A program made the translations under genes and the position numbers. 41,975 nt of DNA. It comes from Chloroflexota bacterium (GTDB taxonomy: Bacteria > Chloroflexota > Limnocylindria > Limnocylindrales > CSP1-4). The stretch's first letter is position 1; each line of letters starts with the position of its first letter. This document shows positions 22,749 through 31,493 of the stretch, piece after piece. Under the pieces are notes generated by a model. That model was given only the letters and a program-made list of their open reading frames with translations, ran no database searches and was not told the origin of the DNA. Location of the stretch: positions 1-41,975 of the forward strand of contig JAKAMV010000005.1 of assembly GCA_021812735.1 (NCBI GenBank), written 5' to 3'.

Positions 22749-24854
22749 GTGGAAGACCAGATGCGCCAGCGTGCAGCGGCCGACGACCTCGACGTGCTGC
22801 TGGCGGCCATGCCGCCGGAGATCGTCGCCGCCATCCACGCCCTGCCCGACCGCGAGTCGCTGATCGAGGTCGTCATGGACCTCGGCCGTCGACCCGAGGC
22901 GCGTTACCCGGGCGCCGAGGTGACGCTCCTGGAGCGCGAGATCGTCGATGCCGACATCGAGTTCGTCGTGGGCCGAATCGGCAGCTTCGGCGACGACAAC
23001 CGCGCGGGCATCGAGCGCACGCTCCACCGCATCTCGGCCATCCGCAACCGGACCGGCAAGATCGTCGGGCTGACGCTCCGCATCGGCAAGGCCGTCTACG
23101 GGACCATTGCCATCATCGAGGACTTCCTCGAGGCCGGGAAGTCGATCCTCATCATGGGCCGGCCCGGCATCGGCAAGACCACGATGCTCCGCGAGGCCGC
23201 CCGCGTGCTCGCCGACGAGCAGGGCAAGCGCGTGGTGGTGGTGGACACCTCCAACGAGATCGCGGGCGACGGCGACATCCCGCATCCGGCCATCGGCAAG
23301 GCGCGACGGATGCAGGTGCGGACGCCGAGTCTCCAGCACGAGGTGATGATCGAGGCGGTGGAGAACCACATGCCCGAGGTCATCGTCATCGACGAGATCG
23401 GGACCGAGCTGGAGGCGCAGGCCGCGCGCACGATCGCCGAGCGCGGCGTCCAGCTGATCGGGACGGCGCACGGCAACAACCTCGACAACCTGATGCTCAA
23501 CCCGACGCTGTCGGACCTCATCGGCGGCATCCAGAGCGTGACGCTGGGCGACGAGGAGGCGCGTCGGCGGCGGAGCCAGAAGAGCGTGCTCGAGCGCAAG
23601 GCGCCGCCGACGTTCGACGTGATCGTCGAGATCCAGGACCGCGAGCGGGTCCTCGTCCACGCCGACGTGGCGCAGACGGTGGACGCCATGCTGCTGGGCG
23701 ACCCGGTGGCGCCGGAGCTGCGCTGGCGCGACGAGGAGGGCGTCCACCGCAGCCAGTCGAGGCCCAAGCCGACGGCGCGCGAGGCGGCGGGCGGCGACCG
23801 GTTCAGTGGGCTCACCGGCGCTGGCGCGGGCGCCTGGGGCCGCGACCCGGGCTGGCGCGGTGCGTCCACCTACCGCACAGGCTTTCCGGGGAGCGAGGAG
23901 CGCCTGCCCGCGCGGCCCGGGTTCCGGCCAGGGCAGTCGGGCGGCTGGCGGGCCGGTCGCGGCGTATCGGCCGGCGCCGAGCGCGGGGCCCGCGGCCCGG
24001 AGGGCGACAGACCGGGCCTGACAGTCATGCCGGGGGAGCGGTTCGCCGTGCCGCCGGGCGGCGCGTTCCAGGCGGGAGACATCGCGGACCGGGGCCCCGT
24101 CGAGCGCTCGGAGAACGCCCTCGCGCCCGCGCCGGCCACGGACGTCCGGGCGCGCGACGCCCGGGAGCTGGAGCGCCACCGCGCCTGGCGCGCCGAGGCG
24201 GCGCGGGCCCTCGACGCCCTCCACGAGGACGAGGGGACGCGTCCCGTCAACGCTGCGGAGCTCGAGGCGGCGGAGGAGGAGCGGATCGCCCGGATGGTGC
24301 CCGGTGAGGGGGACTGGGATGCCGACGAGGACGACCTCGCGCCGCTCGGCGCCGACGCCCTGGCGGTGCAGGGCGGCACGCTCCCCACGCTGCGCGTCTT
24401 CCCCCACGGCATCAGCCGCCGACGGCTCGAGCAGGCGATCAGGGATCTGCAGCTGCCGGTGCTCATCGCCCGCGACGCCGAGGAGGCCGAGGTGGTGATG
24501 ACGCTCCGCTCCGAGTACCGCCAGAAGCCGGCCGCTCTCCGCGAGGCCGAGGAGCGCGGGATCCCGATCTACGTCCTCAAGGCGAACACCATCGCGCAGA
24601 TGCAGGCGAGCCTGGCGTCGGTCTTCGCGCTCGAGGTCGACCCGCGCGAGGCCGCCCTCCGCGAGACCGAGCAGGCGATCACGATGGTGATGAAGGAGCA
24701 GGAGCCTGTGGAGCTGGCGCCGCAGAACGCCTACATCCGCCGCCTGCAGCACCAGATGGCGGAGCGGGCGAACATCGTGTCCCGCTCGCGCGGCCGCGAG
24801 CCCTACCGGCGGGTCCGCCTCTACCCGGACGTGGCTCGGCCGGCCTGGCGCTAG
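22749..24854 (+). CDS. Ycf45/SpoIIIAA-type AAA ATPase with C-terminal R3H domain
   Basis: A 701-residue protein of the R3H-domain single-stranded nucleic-acid-binding ATPase family. An N-terminal helical region (1-110) is followed by a P-loop ATPase with Walker [10 protein letters not shown] (137-145), [18 protein letters not shown], Walker [11 protein letters not shown] (211-220) and the sensor-like [12 protein letters not shown]. These match Ycf45 and the stage III sporulation protein AA ATPase. A long, Gly/Arg/Pro-rich, probably disordered insert fills about residues 330-470. The C-terminus holds [29 protein letters not shown] and, near 660-695, an R-x-x-x-H motif (RRLQH) typical of R3H. 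The GTG start follows GGGAGG by 8 nt. No other sporulation gene is seen. The role is presumably in nucleic-acid handling. Confidence 0.85.
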   Translation: MEDQMRQRAAADDLDVLLAAMPPEIVAAIHALPDRESLIEVVMDLGRRPEARYPGAEVTLLEREIVDADIEFVVGRIGSFGDDNRAGIERTLHRISAIRNRTGKIVGLTLRIGKAVYGTIAIIEDFLEAGKSILIMGRPGIGKTTMLREAARVLADEQGKRVVVVDTSNEIAGDGDIPHPAIGKARRMQVRTPSLQHEVMIEAVENHMPEVIVIDEIGTELEAQAARTIAERGVQLIGTAHGNNLDNLMLNPTLSDLIGGIQSVTLGDEEARRRRSQKSVLERKAPPTFDVIVEIQDRERVLVHADVAQTVDAMLLGDPVAPELRWRDEEGVHRSQSRPKPTAREAAGGDRFSGLTGAGAGAWGRDPGWRGASTYRTGFPGSEERLPARPGFRPGQSGGWRAGRGVSAGAERGARGPEGDRPGLTVMPGERFAVPPGGAFQAGDIADRGPVERSENALAPAPATDVRARDARELERHRAWRAEAARALDALHEDEGTRPVNAAELEAAEEERIARMVPGEGDWDADEDDLAPLGADALAVQGGTLPTLRVFPHGISRRRLEQAIRDLQLPVLIARDAEEAEVVMTLRSEYRQKPAALREAEERGIPIYVLKANTIAQMQASLASVFALEVDPREAALRETEQAITMVMKEQEPVELAPQNAYIRRLQHQMAERANIVSRSRGREPYRRVRLYPDVARPAWR

Positions 24855-25127
24855 GCGGTCGGCGCGGCCGCCAGACACTCCCGGGCCTTCCACCCGGACG
24901 CTCCCCAAGCCCCCCGACGAGCCGATGCAACCAGCGAGTGCATCGTGCGCCGGGCGCCCAATCGATGCAGCCCGCGACTCGCCCATGCGCTGCGGAGGCC
25001 CGGGAGCCCCCGCCGAGCGCACGAACGATGCGGCCGGCGGTTCAATCGTGCCGCGGGCGCACCATGGACCCGCTGGCTGCACCGCGCCCGGGCGACCCAG
25101 GCGCGGTGGCACGATCTGGTCGCCGGG

Positions 25128-25261
25128 GCGTCGCCTCCGCGCATGCTCGGACACGCCATGACCCCCGCCCTCTCGCCCGCAGCCGGGCACGCTCGCCGCA
25201 CGACCCCGCCGTCGACGCAGCCGGGCACGCGCGCCGCGCACCCGGACCTGCCGTCGACGCC
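25128..25261 (+). repeat. Partial duplication of the P-type ATPase 5' end (copy 1 of a direct repeat)
   Basis: GCGTCGCCTCCGCG-ATGCTCGGACACGCCATGACC and the following coding-like sequence closely repeat 25576-25691, offset 448 bp at the ATG (25158 versus 25606). Both end in CACCCGGACCTGCCGTCGACGCC. Copy 1 carries an extra block in the middle and then leaves the coding frame, so it is a broken leftover, not a gene. Confidence 0.7.
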
Positions 25262-25384
25262 GTTGGACCCTCGCGCGCCGCCGTTGGACCTGGCAGATGC
25301 TCGCGGTGCGGCCCGTATCGGCGACGCCGTCACCAGATGCTCGCCAGGCGGTCATCTGCGCCCACCCCCGTCTCAACTGTCTGC

Positions 25385-25447
25385 ACATGACCGTGCTGCG
25401 GCCCTTCGCCGACCGGCTCTCGGACAAGGACCGCAGCACGGTCATGT
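25385..25447. repeat. Long hairpin with perfect 17-bp arms
   Basis: ACATGACCGTGCTGCGG (25385-25401) is the exact reverse complement of CCGCAGCACGGTCATGT (25431-25447). After one mismatch, CCTT/AAGG adds 4 bp more, leaving a loop of about 19 nt. No U-tract follows and the nearest upstream gene ended 530 bp earlier. A transposon-end pair or structured regulatory element is therefore more plausible than a terminator. Confidence 0.6.
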
Positions 25448-25551
25448 GGGCCGCTGCGCGAGTGCCCCGTGCACGGGCCGACGGCCGACGGCCGCGGACG
25501 GGCCCGGGATGCCTGGATACGGATCACGTGGCGAACATCTGCGCGGATCGC

Positions 25552-25569
25552 GGGCGTGACGTAACGCCC
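25552..25569. promoter_or_regulatory. Operator-like 18-bp dyad upstream of the P-type ATPase
   Basis: GGGCGTGACGTAACGCCC is symmetric at 16 of 18 positions around a central ACGT. It lies 20 nt before the putative -10 (25590-25595), where a metal-responsive or other regulator could act. The duplicated copy of the gene start at 25128 lacks it. Confidence 0.45.
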
Positions 25570-25589
25570 ATTCGCGCGTCGCCTCCGCG

Positions 25590-25595
25590 TATGCT
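25590..25595 (+). promoter_or_regulatory. Putative -10 box (TATGCT) of the P-type ATPase gene
   Basis: TATGCT ends 10 nt before the ATG at 25606 with no Shine-Dalgarno between them, suggesting a very short leader. In the duplicated copy the same position reads CATGCT. Confidence 0.4.
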
Positions 25596-25605
25596 CGGAC
25601 ACGCC

Positions 25606-28230
25606 ATGACCCTCGCCGTCGCGCCGCAGCCGGGCACGCTCGCCGCGCACCCGGGCACGCTCGCCGCGCACCCGGACCTGCCGTCGACGCCCGAAGCGGG
25701 GCTGACCGCGCAGGAGGCCGCCCGCCGTCGGGGCGCCGGCCTGGGCAACGCCCCCCTGCCGCCGACGACGCGCACCTATGCGCAGATCCTGCGCGAGAAC
25801 ACGTTCACGTTCGTCAACAACATCCTGTTCGTGCTGGGCATCGCGCTGGTCCTCGTCGGTCGGCCGATGGACGCGGTGGTGTCGCTCGCCGTGATCTCCA
25901 CCAACATCGTGGTCGGCATCGTCCAGGAGATCCGCGCCAAGCGGACGCTCGACCGGATCGCCCTGCTCACCCGGCCCACGGCCACGGTGGTTCGCGACGG
26001 CACGGCGCGCGAGGTTCCCCCCGACGACCTCGTGCTCGGAGACCTGGTCGAGCTGCGCGCCGGCGACCAGGTGGTGCTCGACGGCCGCCTCGCCAGCGGC
26101 GCCGTGGGCGTGGACGAGTCGCAGCTCACCGGCGAGAGCGACGTGCTGCCCAAGCGCCCCGGCGACGAGGTGTTCAGCGGCAGCTTCGCCACCACGGGCA
26201 GGGCGCGCTACGTCGTCGAGAAGGTCGCCGCGGCCAGCTTCGCCAACCAGATCACCGCGGGGGCCCGATCCTTCCGGCGGATCGTCACGCCGCTGCAGGG
26301 CGAGGTGAACCTGGTCGTCCGCGTCGTGCTCGCGATCGTGGTCTACCTCGAGATCCTGCTGGTCATCCGGGGGCTGGTCCAGGCGCTCCGGCCGGGGGAC
26401 GTGGTGGCCGACGCCACGCTGCTCGCGGGGCTCGTCCCGAACGGCCTGTTCGTCTCGATCGCGGTGGCATACGCCCTGGGCGCCATCCGCGTCCTGCGCT
26501 TCGGCGCGCTGGTCCAGCAGGCCAACGCCATCGAGAGCCTCAGCCACGTGGACGTGCTGTGTCTCGACAAGACCGGCACGCTGACGGCGAACCGGCTCGA
26601 GGTGGAGCGGGTGGTGCCGCTCGGAGGCGCCGCCGAGGACGAGGTGGTGGCCGCGGTCGCCGCCCTCGCGGCGTCGGCCACCGCGGGCAACAAGACGAGC
26701 GAGGCGATTGCCGCGCGGTGGCCCGCCGCGCCGAGGCCGCTGGCGGGGGAGGTGCCGTTCTCCTCGGTGCGCAAGTGGAGCGCGGTGGCGTTCGCGGGAA
26801 CGGCCGGGGGCGGGGATGCCGGGGGCGCCGAGGGGGTCGGCGGGATCGTGGTCCTGGGCGCCCCGCAGTTCCTCCGCCGCTACCTGGCGGCCGGGCAGGC
26901 CGAGGGATTGCCGGTGCCCGCGGCCGGGCAGGCCGAGGGAGTGCCGGTGCCCGCGGACCGGGACCCGGAGGGCTGGGACGCGATCCGCGCCGCGCTCACC
27001 GACCTCACCGCACGGGGCCTCCGCGTGCTCCTCGTCGCCACCCACCCCGACGCCGGAGCGCTGCCGCCGGCCCACGACGACGACGCTGCCGCGACGCTCC
27101 CTTCGGGGATGCGCGCCATCGGCCTGGTGGCGCTCCGCGACGAGCTGCGCGACGAGGCGGCGGAGACGCTGGCCTCGTTCCGGGACAACGGGGTGCAGGT
27201 CAAGATCATCTCGGGGGACGATCCGGAGACGGTGGTGGCGCTCGCGAAGCAGGCGGGGATCGCGGACGCCGCCCATGTCGCTGGGCACCAGCTCGACGAG
27301 CTCGACGACGAGCAGCTGGGCGCGCTCGCCTCCGAGACGACCATCTTCGGCCGGAGGGCCCCCGCCCAGAAGGAGCGCCTGGTGGACGCGCTCCGCGCCC
27401 GGGGGCACTACGTGGCGATGATCGGAGACGGCGTGAACGACGTCCTCAGCCTCAAGAAGGCGAACCTTGCGATCGCGATGGGCAGTGGCACCCAGGCGAC
27501 GCGTGGCGTGGCCGACCTCGTGCTGATGCAGGACTCGTTCGCCGCCGTGGCCCAGGCGGTGGAGGAGGGCCAGCGGATCCTCAACGGCATGCAGGACATC
27601 CTCAAGCTGTTCCTGACCCGGATCGCGACCGTCGGCCTGGTGGTGGTGTCCTCGCTGGTCGTGGTGACGTTCCCGATCGAGCTGCGCAACGCGTCGGCGC
27701 TCACGGTGTTCACCGTCGGCATCCCGAGCGCCCTGCTCGCCCTGTGGGCCCAGCCTGGCCGTCGCGTCCGCGCCTCGCTCACGCGGACACTGGCGGTGTT
27801 CGTCGGGCCGGCAGCCGTCGTGTCGAGCCTCGCTGGCCTGCTCGTCCTGTACGGCTCGCTGTTCTTCGCCGGCGCGAGCGGGCTGCACGAGGGCCTGTTC
27901 AGCGTGGCGCTGGACAATGCGCGGACGGCGCTCACCGCCTTCCTCGTCTACGCCGGCCTGCTGCTGATCGTGTTCGTCGAGCCGCCGATCCGGTGGTTCG
28001 CGGTGGTGGAGCCCATCACCACGGATCGCCGCCCTGCGCTCCTGGCCCTGGCGCTGGGCGTGGGCTTCATCGTCACGATCCAGGTGCGGGCGGCACGCGA
28101 CTTCTTCTCGTTCGGCGTCCCGGCCCCGCACGACGCGGTGCTGGTGCTGGTGGCGGTCGTGGTCTGGACGCTGCTGGTGCGCGAGTTCTGGCGCCGCCGA
28201 CTGGTGGAGCGCTTCCTGGGCATCGCCTGA
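25606..28230 (+). CDS. Cation-transporting P-type ATPase (HAD-IC family, CtpE-like)
   Basis: An 874-residue inner-membrane cation pump. The actuator motif LTGES is at 174-178, the phosphorylated Asp is D321 in DKTGTLT, and the hinge GDGVND is at 607-612. The membrane helix before the P-domain reads LLAGLVPNGLFVSIAVAYALG, with Pro-Asn in place of the CPC of heavy-metal pumps, and there is no N-terminal HMA domain. About six helices follow the hinge. This layout matches mycobacterial CtpE, a Ca2+ importer; the ion here is inference. The N-terminus has a duplicated 7-residue GTLAAHP, and the nucleotide-binding domain a duplicated 11-residue AAGQAEG-VPVP block (26887-26957), both tandem DNA repeats. 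The ATG at 25606 was preferred; an in-frame ATG at 25591 lies within the -10 box. Confidence 0.88.
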   Translation: MTLAVAPQPGTLAAHPGTLAAHPDLPSTPEAGLTAQEAARRRGAGLGNAPLPPTTRTYAQILRENTFTFVNNILFVLGIALVLVGRPMDAVVSLAVISTNIVVGIVQEIRAKRTLDRIALLTRPTATVVRDGTAREVPPDDLVLGDLVELRAGDQVVLDGRLASGAVGVDESQLTGESDVLPKRPGDEVFSGSFATTGRARYVVEKVAAASFANQITAGARSFRRIVTPLQGEVNLVVRVVLAIVVYLEILLVIRGLVQALRPGDVVADATLLAGLVPNGLFVSIAVAYALGAIRVLRFGALVQQANAIESLSHVDVLCLDKTGTLTANRLEVERVVPLGGAAEDEVVAAVAALAASATAGNKTSEAIAARWPAAPRPLAGEVPFSSVRKWSAVAFAGTAGGGDAGGAEGVGGIVVLGAPQFLRRYLAAGQAEGLPVPAAGQAEGVPVPADRDPEGWDAIRAALTDLTARGLRVLLVATHPDAGALPPAHDDDAAATLPSGMRAIGLVALRDELRDEAAETLASFRDNGVQVKIISGDDPETVVALAKQAGIADAAHVAGHQLDELDDEQLGALASETTIFGRRAPAQKERLVDALRARGHYVAMIGDGVNDVLSLKKANLAIAMGSGTQATRGVADLVLMQDSFAAVAQAVEEGQRILNGMQDILKLFLTRIATVGLVVVSSLVVVTFPIELRNASALTVFTVGIPSALLALWAQPGRRVRASLTRTLAVFVGPAAVVSSLAGLLVLYGSLFFAGASGLHEGLFSVALDNARTALTAFLVYAGLLLIVFVEPPIRWFAVVEPITTDRRPALLALALGVGFIVTIQVRAARDFFSFGVPAPHDAVLVLVAVVVWTLLVREFWRRRLVERFLGIA

Positions 28231-28257
28231 GGGCGACGGGGCGCGCCACCGAGCCCG

Positions 28258-29703
28258 TCACTGCCGCGCCAGCCAGCGCTCCGCGGCGCGGGCGGCATGC
28301 GCCCCGCACATCCCGTGGACCCCGCCGCCGGGCGGCGTGGACGACGAGCCGAGGAACAGTCCGGGTGCCGGGGTGGTGTACGGGTTCCACCGGACGACCG
28401 GCCGGAACAGCAGTTGGCGCCAGTCGTCGAGGCCGCCGTTGATGTCGCCGCCGACGTAGTTGGCGTCGTAGGCCTCCATCGCGGTCGCGTCCCGCGTGGC
28501 GCGCGCCAGGATCAGGTCGCGGAAGCCGGGCGCGAAGCGCTCCACCTGCGCCTCGATCGCCGAGGTCATGTCGGCCGGCGAGCCGTGGGGGACGTGGCAG
28601 TACGCCCACGCGGTGTGCTTGCCCGCGGGGGCGCGCGTGGGGTCTGCGAGCGTCGGCTGGACGAGCAGGACGAATGGCCGCTCGGGGAGCCGCCCGGCCG
28701 CCACCGCCGCCTCGCCGCCCACCACCTCGGCGAGGGTGCCCCCCACGTGGACGGTCGCCGCCCTCGCGGTCGCGGGGTCGCGCCACGGGATCGGCCCGTC
28801 GAGCGCCCAGTCCACCTTGAACACGCCGGGCCCGTAGCGGTACCGCTCCAGCGCTCGCCGGTAAGGGGGCGGCAGGCGGTCTCCGGCGACGGCGAGCACC
28901 TGGCGCGGCGTGAGGTCCAGCACGATCGCCCGGGCGGGCGGGAGGTCCGCCAGTGCATCGACGCGGTGCCCGGCCACGAGCTCGACCCCCAGCAGTCGGG
29001 CCTCCGCCACGAGCGCCGCCGCGATGGCCCCGCTGCCGCCTCGCGCCAGCGGCCAGCCGACCGCGTGCGCCAGCGTCCCGAGCACCGTCGCGAACGACGC
29101 CGACAGCGGCGCGCCCAGCGGCAGCATCGAGTGCCCGGCGAGGCCGGCCAACAGGGCGCGCGCCGGGGGGTCGCGGAAGGCCAGGCGCGCCAGCGCCGTC
29201 GCCGGGAGGGCAGACCGCAGGGCGAAGCGCGCCATGAGCAGCGGGTGGCGCGGCGGGCGGACGACTGGGGCGAGGATCGCCGTGAACAGCCGGTCCGCCT
29301 CGCGCGCCAGCGGCCCGAACAGCCGTCGCCAGGCGGCGGCGTCGCTTCCGCCGAGCGCGTCGTCGAGCGCCAGGTCGCCGAGGCGGCGCGGCAGGACCAC
29401 GCTCCGCCCGGGCGCGAGCGCGTGCGCCACCGGCGCCTCGGGCTCCACCCACACCAGCCCGTGGCGCGCCAGGTCCAGCGACCGCAAGAACGGCGAGGCG
29501 AGCGCGAGCGGATGGACCGCCGAGCACGGGTCGTGGATGAACCCCGGCAGGGTGAGCTCGGCCGAGCGCAACCCGCCACCCGCGGCGTCCGCGGCCTCGT
29601 ACAGGCGCACGGAACGCCCGGCGCGCGCCAGCATGATCGCCGCCGCGAGCCCGTTCGGGCCCCCGCCGACGACGATCGCGTCGAGGCCGGTGGCGCGCGT
29701 CAC
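28258..29703 (-). CDS. FAD-dependent phytoene desaturase/retinol saturase-like oxidoreductase
   Basis: A 481-residue flavoprotein. AIVVGGGPNGLAAAIMLARAG near residue 10 is the Rossmann FAD-binding motif with ADAAGGGLRSAEL next, as in CrtI-type desaturases. HDPCSAVHPLALASPFL follows. The C-terminal FAD block reads TPAPGLFLGSSSTPPGGGVHGMCGAHAARAAERWL, the typical CrtI/COG1233 ending. These enzymes act on lipophilic polyenes or related substrates. No crtB or other carotenoid gene is adjacent, so the substrate is open. The start is GTG at 29703, with CATGAT 6 nt upstream; an out-of-frame ATG precedes it. It is convergent with the P-type ATPase across only 27 bp. Upstream (29715-29765) lie two tandem copies of GCCGGCAACCCCGCGCGGT. 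Confidence 0.82.
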   Translation of the reverse strand: MTRATGLDAIVVGGGPNGLAAAIMLARAGRSVRLYEAADAAGGGLRSAELTLPGFIHDPCSAVHPLALASPFLRSLDLARHGLVWVEPEAPVAHALAPGRSVVLPRRLGDLALDDALGGSDAAAWRRLFGPLAREADRLFTAILAPVVRPPRHPLLMARFALRSALPATALARLAFRDPPARALLAGLAGHSMLPLGAPLSASFATVLGTLAHAVGWPLARGGSGAIAAALVAEARLLGVELVAGHRVDALADLPPARAIVLDLTPRQVLAVAGDRLPPPYRRALERYRYGPGVFKVDWALDGPIPWRDPATARAATVHVGGTLAEVVGGEAAVAAGRLPERPFVLLVQPTLADPTRAPAGKHTAWAYCHVPHGSPADMTSAIEAQVERFAPGFRDLILARATRDATAMEAYDANYVGGDINGGLDDWRQLLFRPVVRWNPYTTPAPGLFLGSSSTPPGGGVHGMCGAHAARAAERWLARQ

Positions 29704-29709
29704 GGCTGC

Positions 29710-29715
29710 ATCATG
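29710..29715 (-). promoter_or_regulatory. Putative -10 box (CATGAT) before the desaturase-like gene
   Basis: CATGAT on the minus strand ends 6 nt before the GTG at 29703. The spacing fits the leaderless pattern seen elsewhere in the window; the first base departs from T. Confidence 0.35.
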
Positions 29716-29789
29716 CGCCGGCAACCCCGCGCGGTGCCGGCAACCCCGCGCGGTGCCGGCATTTCCCTCTGCTGCCGCCTGCCCGCAGG

Positions 29790-30080
29790 CTACGCCTCGC
29801 GGACGACCCGGATGCCACGCTGCTCGGCGAGCGCCTGCACCCATCCGGCGGCGTTCATGCCCGGGTCGCTCTCGCGGTACGGCGCGTCGTCACCGTCGTC
29901 GGCCCGCCCCGAGCCGCCCAGGAGGCGGAGCGCGCCGCCGTCGGCCGCGAGGTGGTCGAGCAGCCGCTCGAGGTCGTCGTCGCCCACGGCAACGAACCGC
30001 GAGCCGACGTCGACCGACACGGTGCCGTCGTCGCCGGCCCAGACCGTGAGGTCGCCGGAGCGCGCCTCGCCGATGCCCAT
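29790..30080 (-). CDS. Small hypothetical acidic protein (96 aa)
   Basis: No family is recognised. The N-terminal half, LTVWAGDDGTVSVDVGSRFVAVGDDDLERLLDHLAADGG, alternates short strands and a helix and is acidic. The C-terminus has NAAGWVQALAEQRGIRVVREA. AGGGGAC lies just before the ATG at 30080, giving a plausible ribosome site. The gene starts 30 bp after the TldE stop, so it may belong to the same transcript. Coding bias looks normal for the region. It is shorter and less certain than its neighbours. Confidence 0.5.
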   Translation of the reverse strand: MGIGEARSGDLTVWAGDDGTVSVDVGSRFVAVGDDDLERLLDHLAADGGALRLLGGSGRADDGDDAPYRESDPGMNAAGWVQALAEQRGIRVVREA

Positions 30081-30110
30081 CGTCCCCTGCCGCGCCGTGC
30101 TCGAGCTGCC

Positions 30111-31493
30111 TCAGCCCGCGCGCGTGGCGCCGGTGAAGGAGAACGACGCCAGCCGGACTGCCGGCACCGTGCACCCGCCGAGGAACCCGCGCAGGGTCCG
30201 CCGGTCTCGGCCCACCGCCTCCACGCCCGCCAGAGCGTCGAGGTACGACATCGTGAACCGCAGGTTCCGCACCGGCCCGACGATCTTGCCGCCCTCGACC
30301 AGGAACGTCCCGTCGCGGGTCATGCCGGTGATCACCACGCGCTTGGGGTGGACCGGGTTGGTGTAGTGGAAGCGCGTGACGAGCAGGCCGCGGTCGAGCG
30401 AGCCGAGCAGCTCGTCGAGGCTCGCCTCGCCCGGGGCCATCGCCATGTTGATCGGGAACGGCCCGTACGGGTTCGGGGCCGGCAGGCCGTGGCCGGTGGA
30501 GCGGCGGCCCGCCCGGGCGGCGGTCTGCGCGTCGAATGCGAGGTCGCGGCACACGCCCCGGTCGAGCAGCGCCAGACGCTGCTTGGCGACGCCCTCGGCG
30601 TCGAAGCCCACCGGCAGGCCGGCGGGGTCACGGCCGTCGTCGGTGATCGTCACGAGCGGCGAGGCGACCTGCTTGCCGGTCTCGTAGAACGAGCGGCCCT
30701 CGGCCACCGCGAGGGCGGAGAACCCGAGGTAGCCCAGCATGTCGAGCAGGTCCACGACCGCGTAGTGGTTGAGGACCACCGGGTAGTCGCCGGGCGCGAT
30801 GTCGACAGGCTTCGCCGACGCGCCCGCCCGCTCCGCGGCCTCGCGCCCCAGCGCGGCGGCGTCGATCCGCGTGGCGTCCACCGCGCAGTCCTCCGCGTAC
30901 CCGGTGCCGTTGTCGGGGCCCATGGTCACGGTCAGCAGCTGGCTGCTGGTCCGGCGCTCGGCGGCGCGGATCCCCTTCGAGTTGGCGACCGCGAACGCCT
31001 CGGCGTCGGTCGAGAACGAGCCGAACGCGGTAACGCCCTCGGCGTCGGCGGCCGAGATGACCGCTCGGGCGCCCTCGGCGCGGAGTTCCGGGGTCGCGCC
31101 GCTCGTGCCGTCCGACCAGGCGGCCGCGACCGGCCCGGGTGTCGAGCCGTCCGGCTCGGCGAGGCCTGCCCAGTCCTCGAGCTCCTGCACGTTCGCGGCG
31201 ATGGCCGCAGCCCGCTGGACCAGCGCCCGAAGGCCCTCGGCGTCCGTGCGGCCCGACGACGCGACGCCCACCCGCCGGCCCCTCGCCACCCGCAGGTTGA
31301 CGAACGCCTCGCTGGAGGCGACGTTCTGGTGGATCTCCGAGTTGGCGAACCGCGTCAGGGCGGACTCGCTCGACGCGACCAGCGCCTCGGCCTCGGTGAC
31401 GCCCGCGCCCTCCGCCAGCCGGACGACCTCCTGGGCGATGCGCAGCGCCGCCTCCGGATCGGCCGCGCCCGCCCCGCGAGACGACCCGTTCAC
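30111..31493 (-). CDS. tldE: TldE/PmbA family metalloprotease subunit
   Basis: The non-catalytic partner of TldD in the heterodimeric protease that degrades unfolded or modified peptides (microcin B17 processing in E. coli). It has 460 residues. The N-terminal domain has GVTEAEALVASSESALTRFANSEIHQNV. The C-terminal part shows YPVVLNHYAVVDLLDMLGYLGFSALAVAEGRSF, FDAEGVAKQRLALLDRGVCRD and TNPVHPKRVVITGMTRDGTFLVEGGKIVGPVRNLRFTMSYLDAL, the standard PmbA ending. There is no HExxxH motif, as expected for TldE. The GTG start at 31493 overlaps the tldD stop (GTGA), ruling out the much longer upstream frame. Confidence 0.9.
   Translation of the reverse strand: MNGSSRGAGAADPEAALRIAQEVVRLAEGAGVTEAEALVASSESALTRFANSEIHQNVASSEAFVNLRVARGRRVGVASSGRTDAEGLRALVQRAAAIAANVQELEDWAGLAEPDGSTPGPVAAAWSDGTSGATPELRAEGARAVISAADAEGVTAFGSFSTDAEAFAVANSKGIRAAERRTSSQLLTVTMGPDNGTGYAEDCAVDATRIDAAALGREAAERAGASAKPVDIAPGDYPVVLNHYAVVDLLDMLGYLGFSALAVAEGRSFYETGKQVASPLVTITDDGRDPAGLPVGFDAEGVAKQRLALLDRGVCRDLAFDAQTAARAGRRSTGHGLPAPNPYGPFPINMAMAPGEASLDELLGSLDRGLLVTRFHYTNPVHPKRVVITGMTRDGTFLVEGGKIVGPVRNLRFTMSYLDALAGVEAVGRDRRTLRGFLGGCTVPAVRLASFSFTGATRAG

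Larger units (their letters stand above)
24855..25605. other. 751-bp region without a credible gene; duplicated gene start, hairpins and degenerate repeats
   Basis: Open frames on both strands here are Arg/Ala/Pro-rich and show no family resemblance. The left third (24923-25110) holds degenerate palindrome-rich repeats built around CGATGCA/TGCATCG (24923-24929 with 24939-24945) and related CGATGCAGCC and CGATGCGGCC copies. The middle has a vestigial copy of the P-type ATPase gene start. The right third has a long hairpin and an operator-like dyad, listed separately. Confidence 0.6.

Noticed and set aside
24851..25333. 160-codon minus-strand frame downstream of the R3H ATPase
   Set aside because: Low-complexity Arg/Ala/Gly/Ser composition, no ribosome site, no family likeness, and it spans the duplicated promoter copy.
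25385..25447. Integron attC site
   Set aside because: The arms are perfectly complementary without the extrahelical bases and the R/L box sequences of attC, and no integrase or cassettes are seen.
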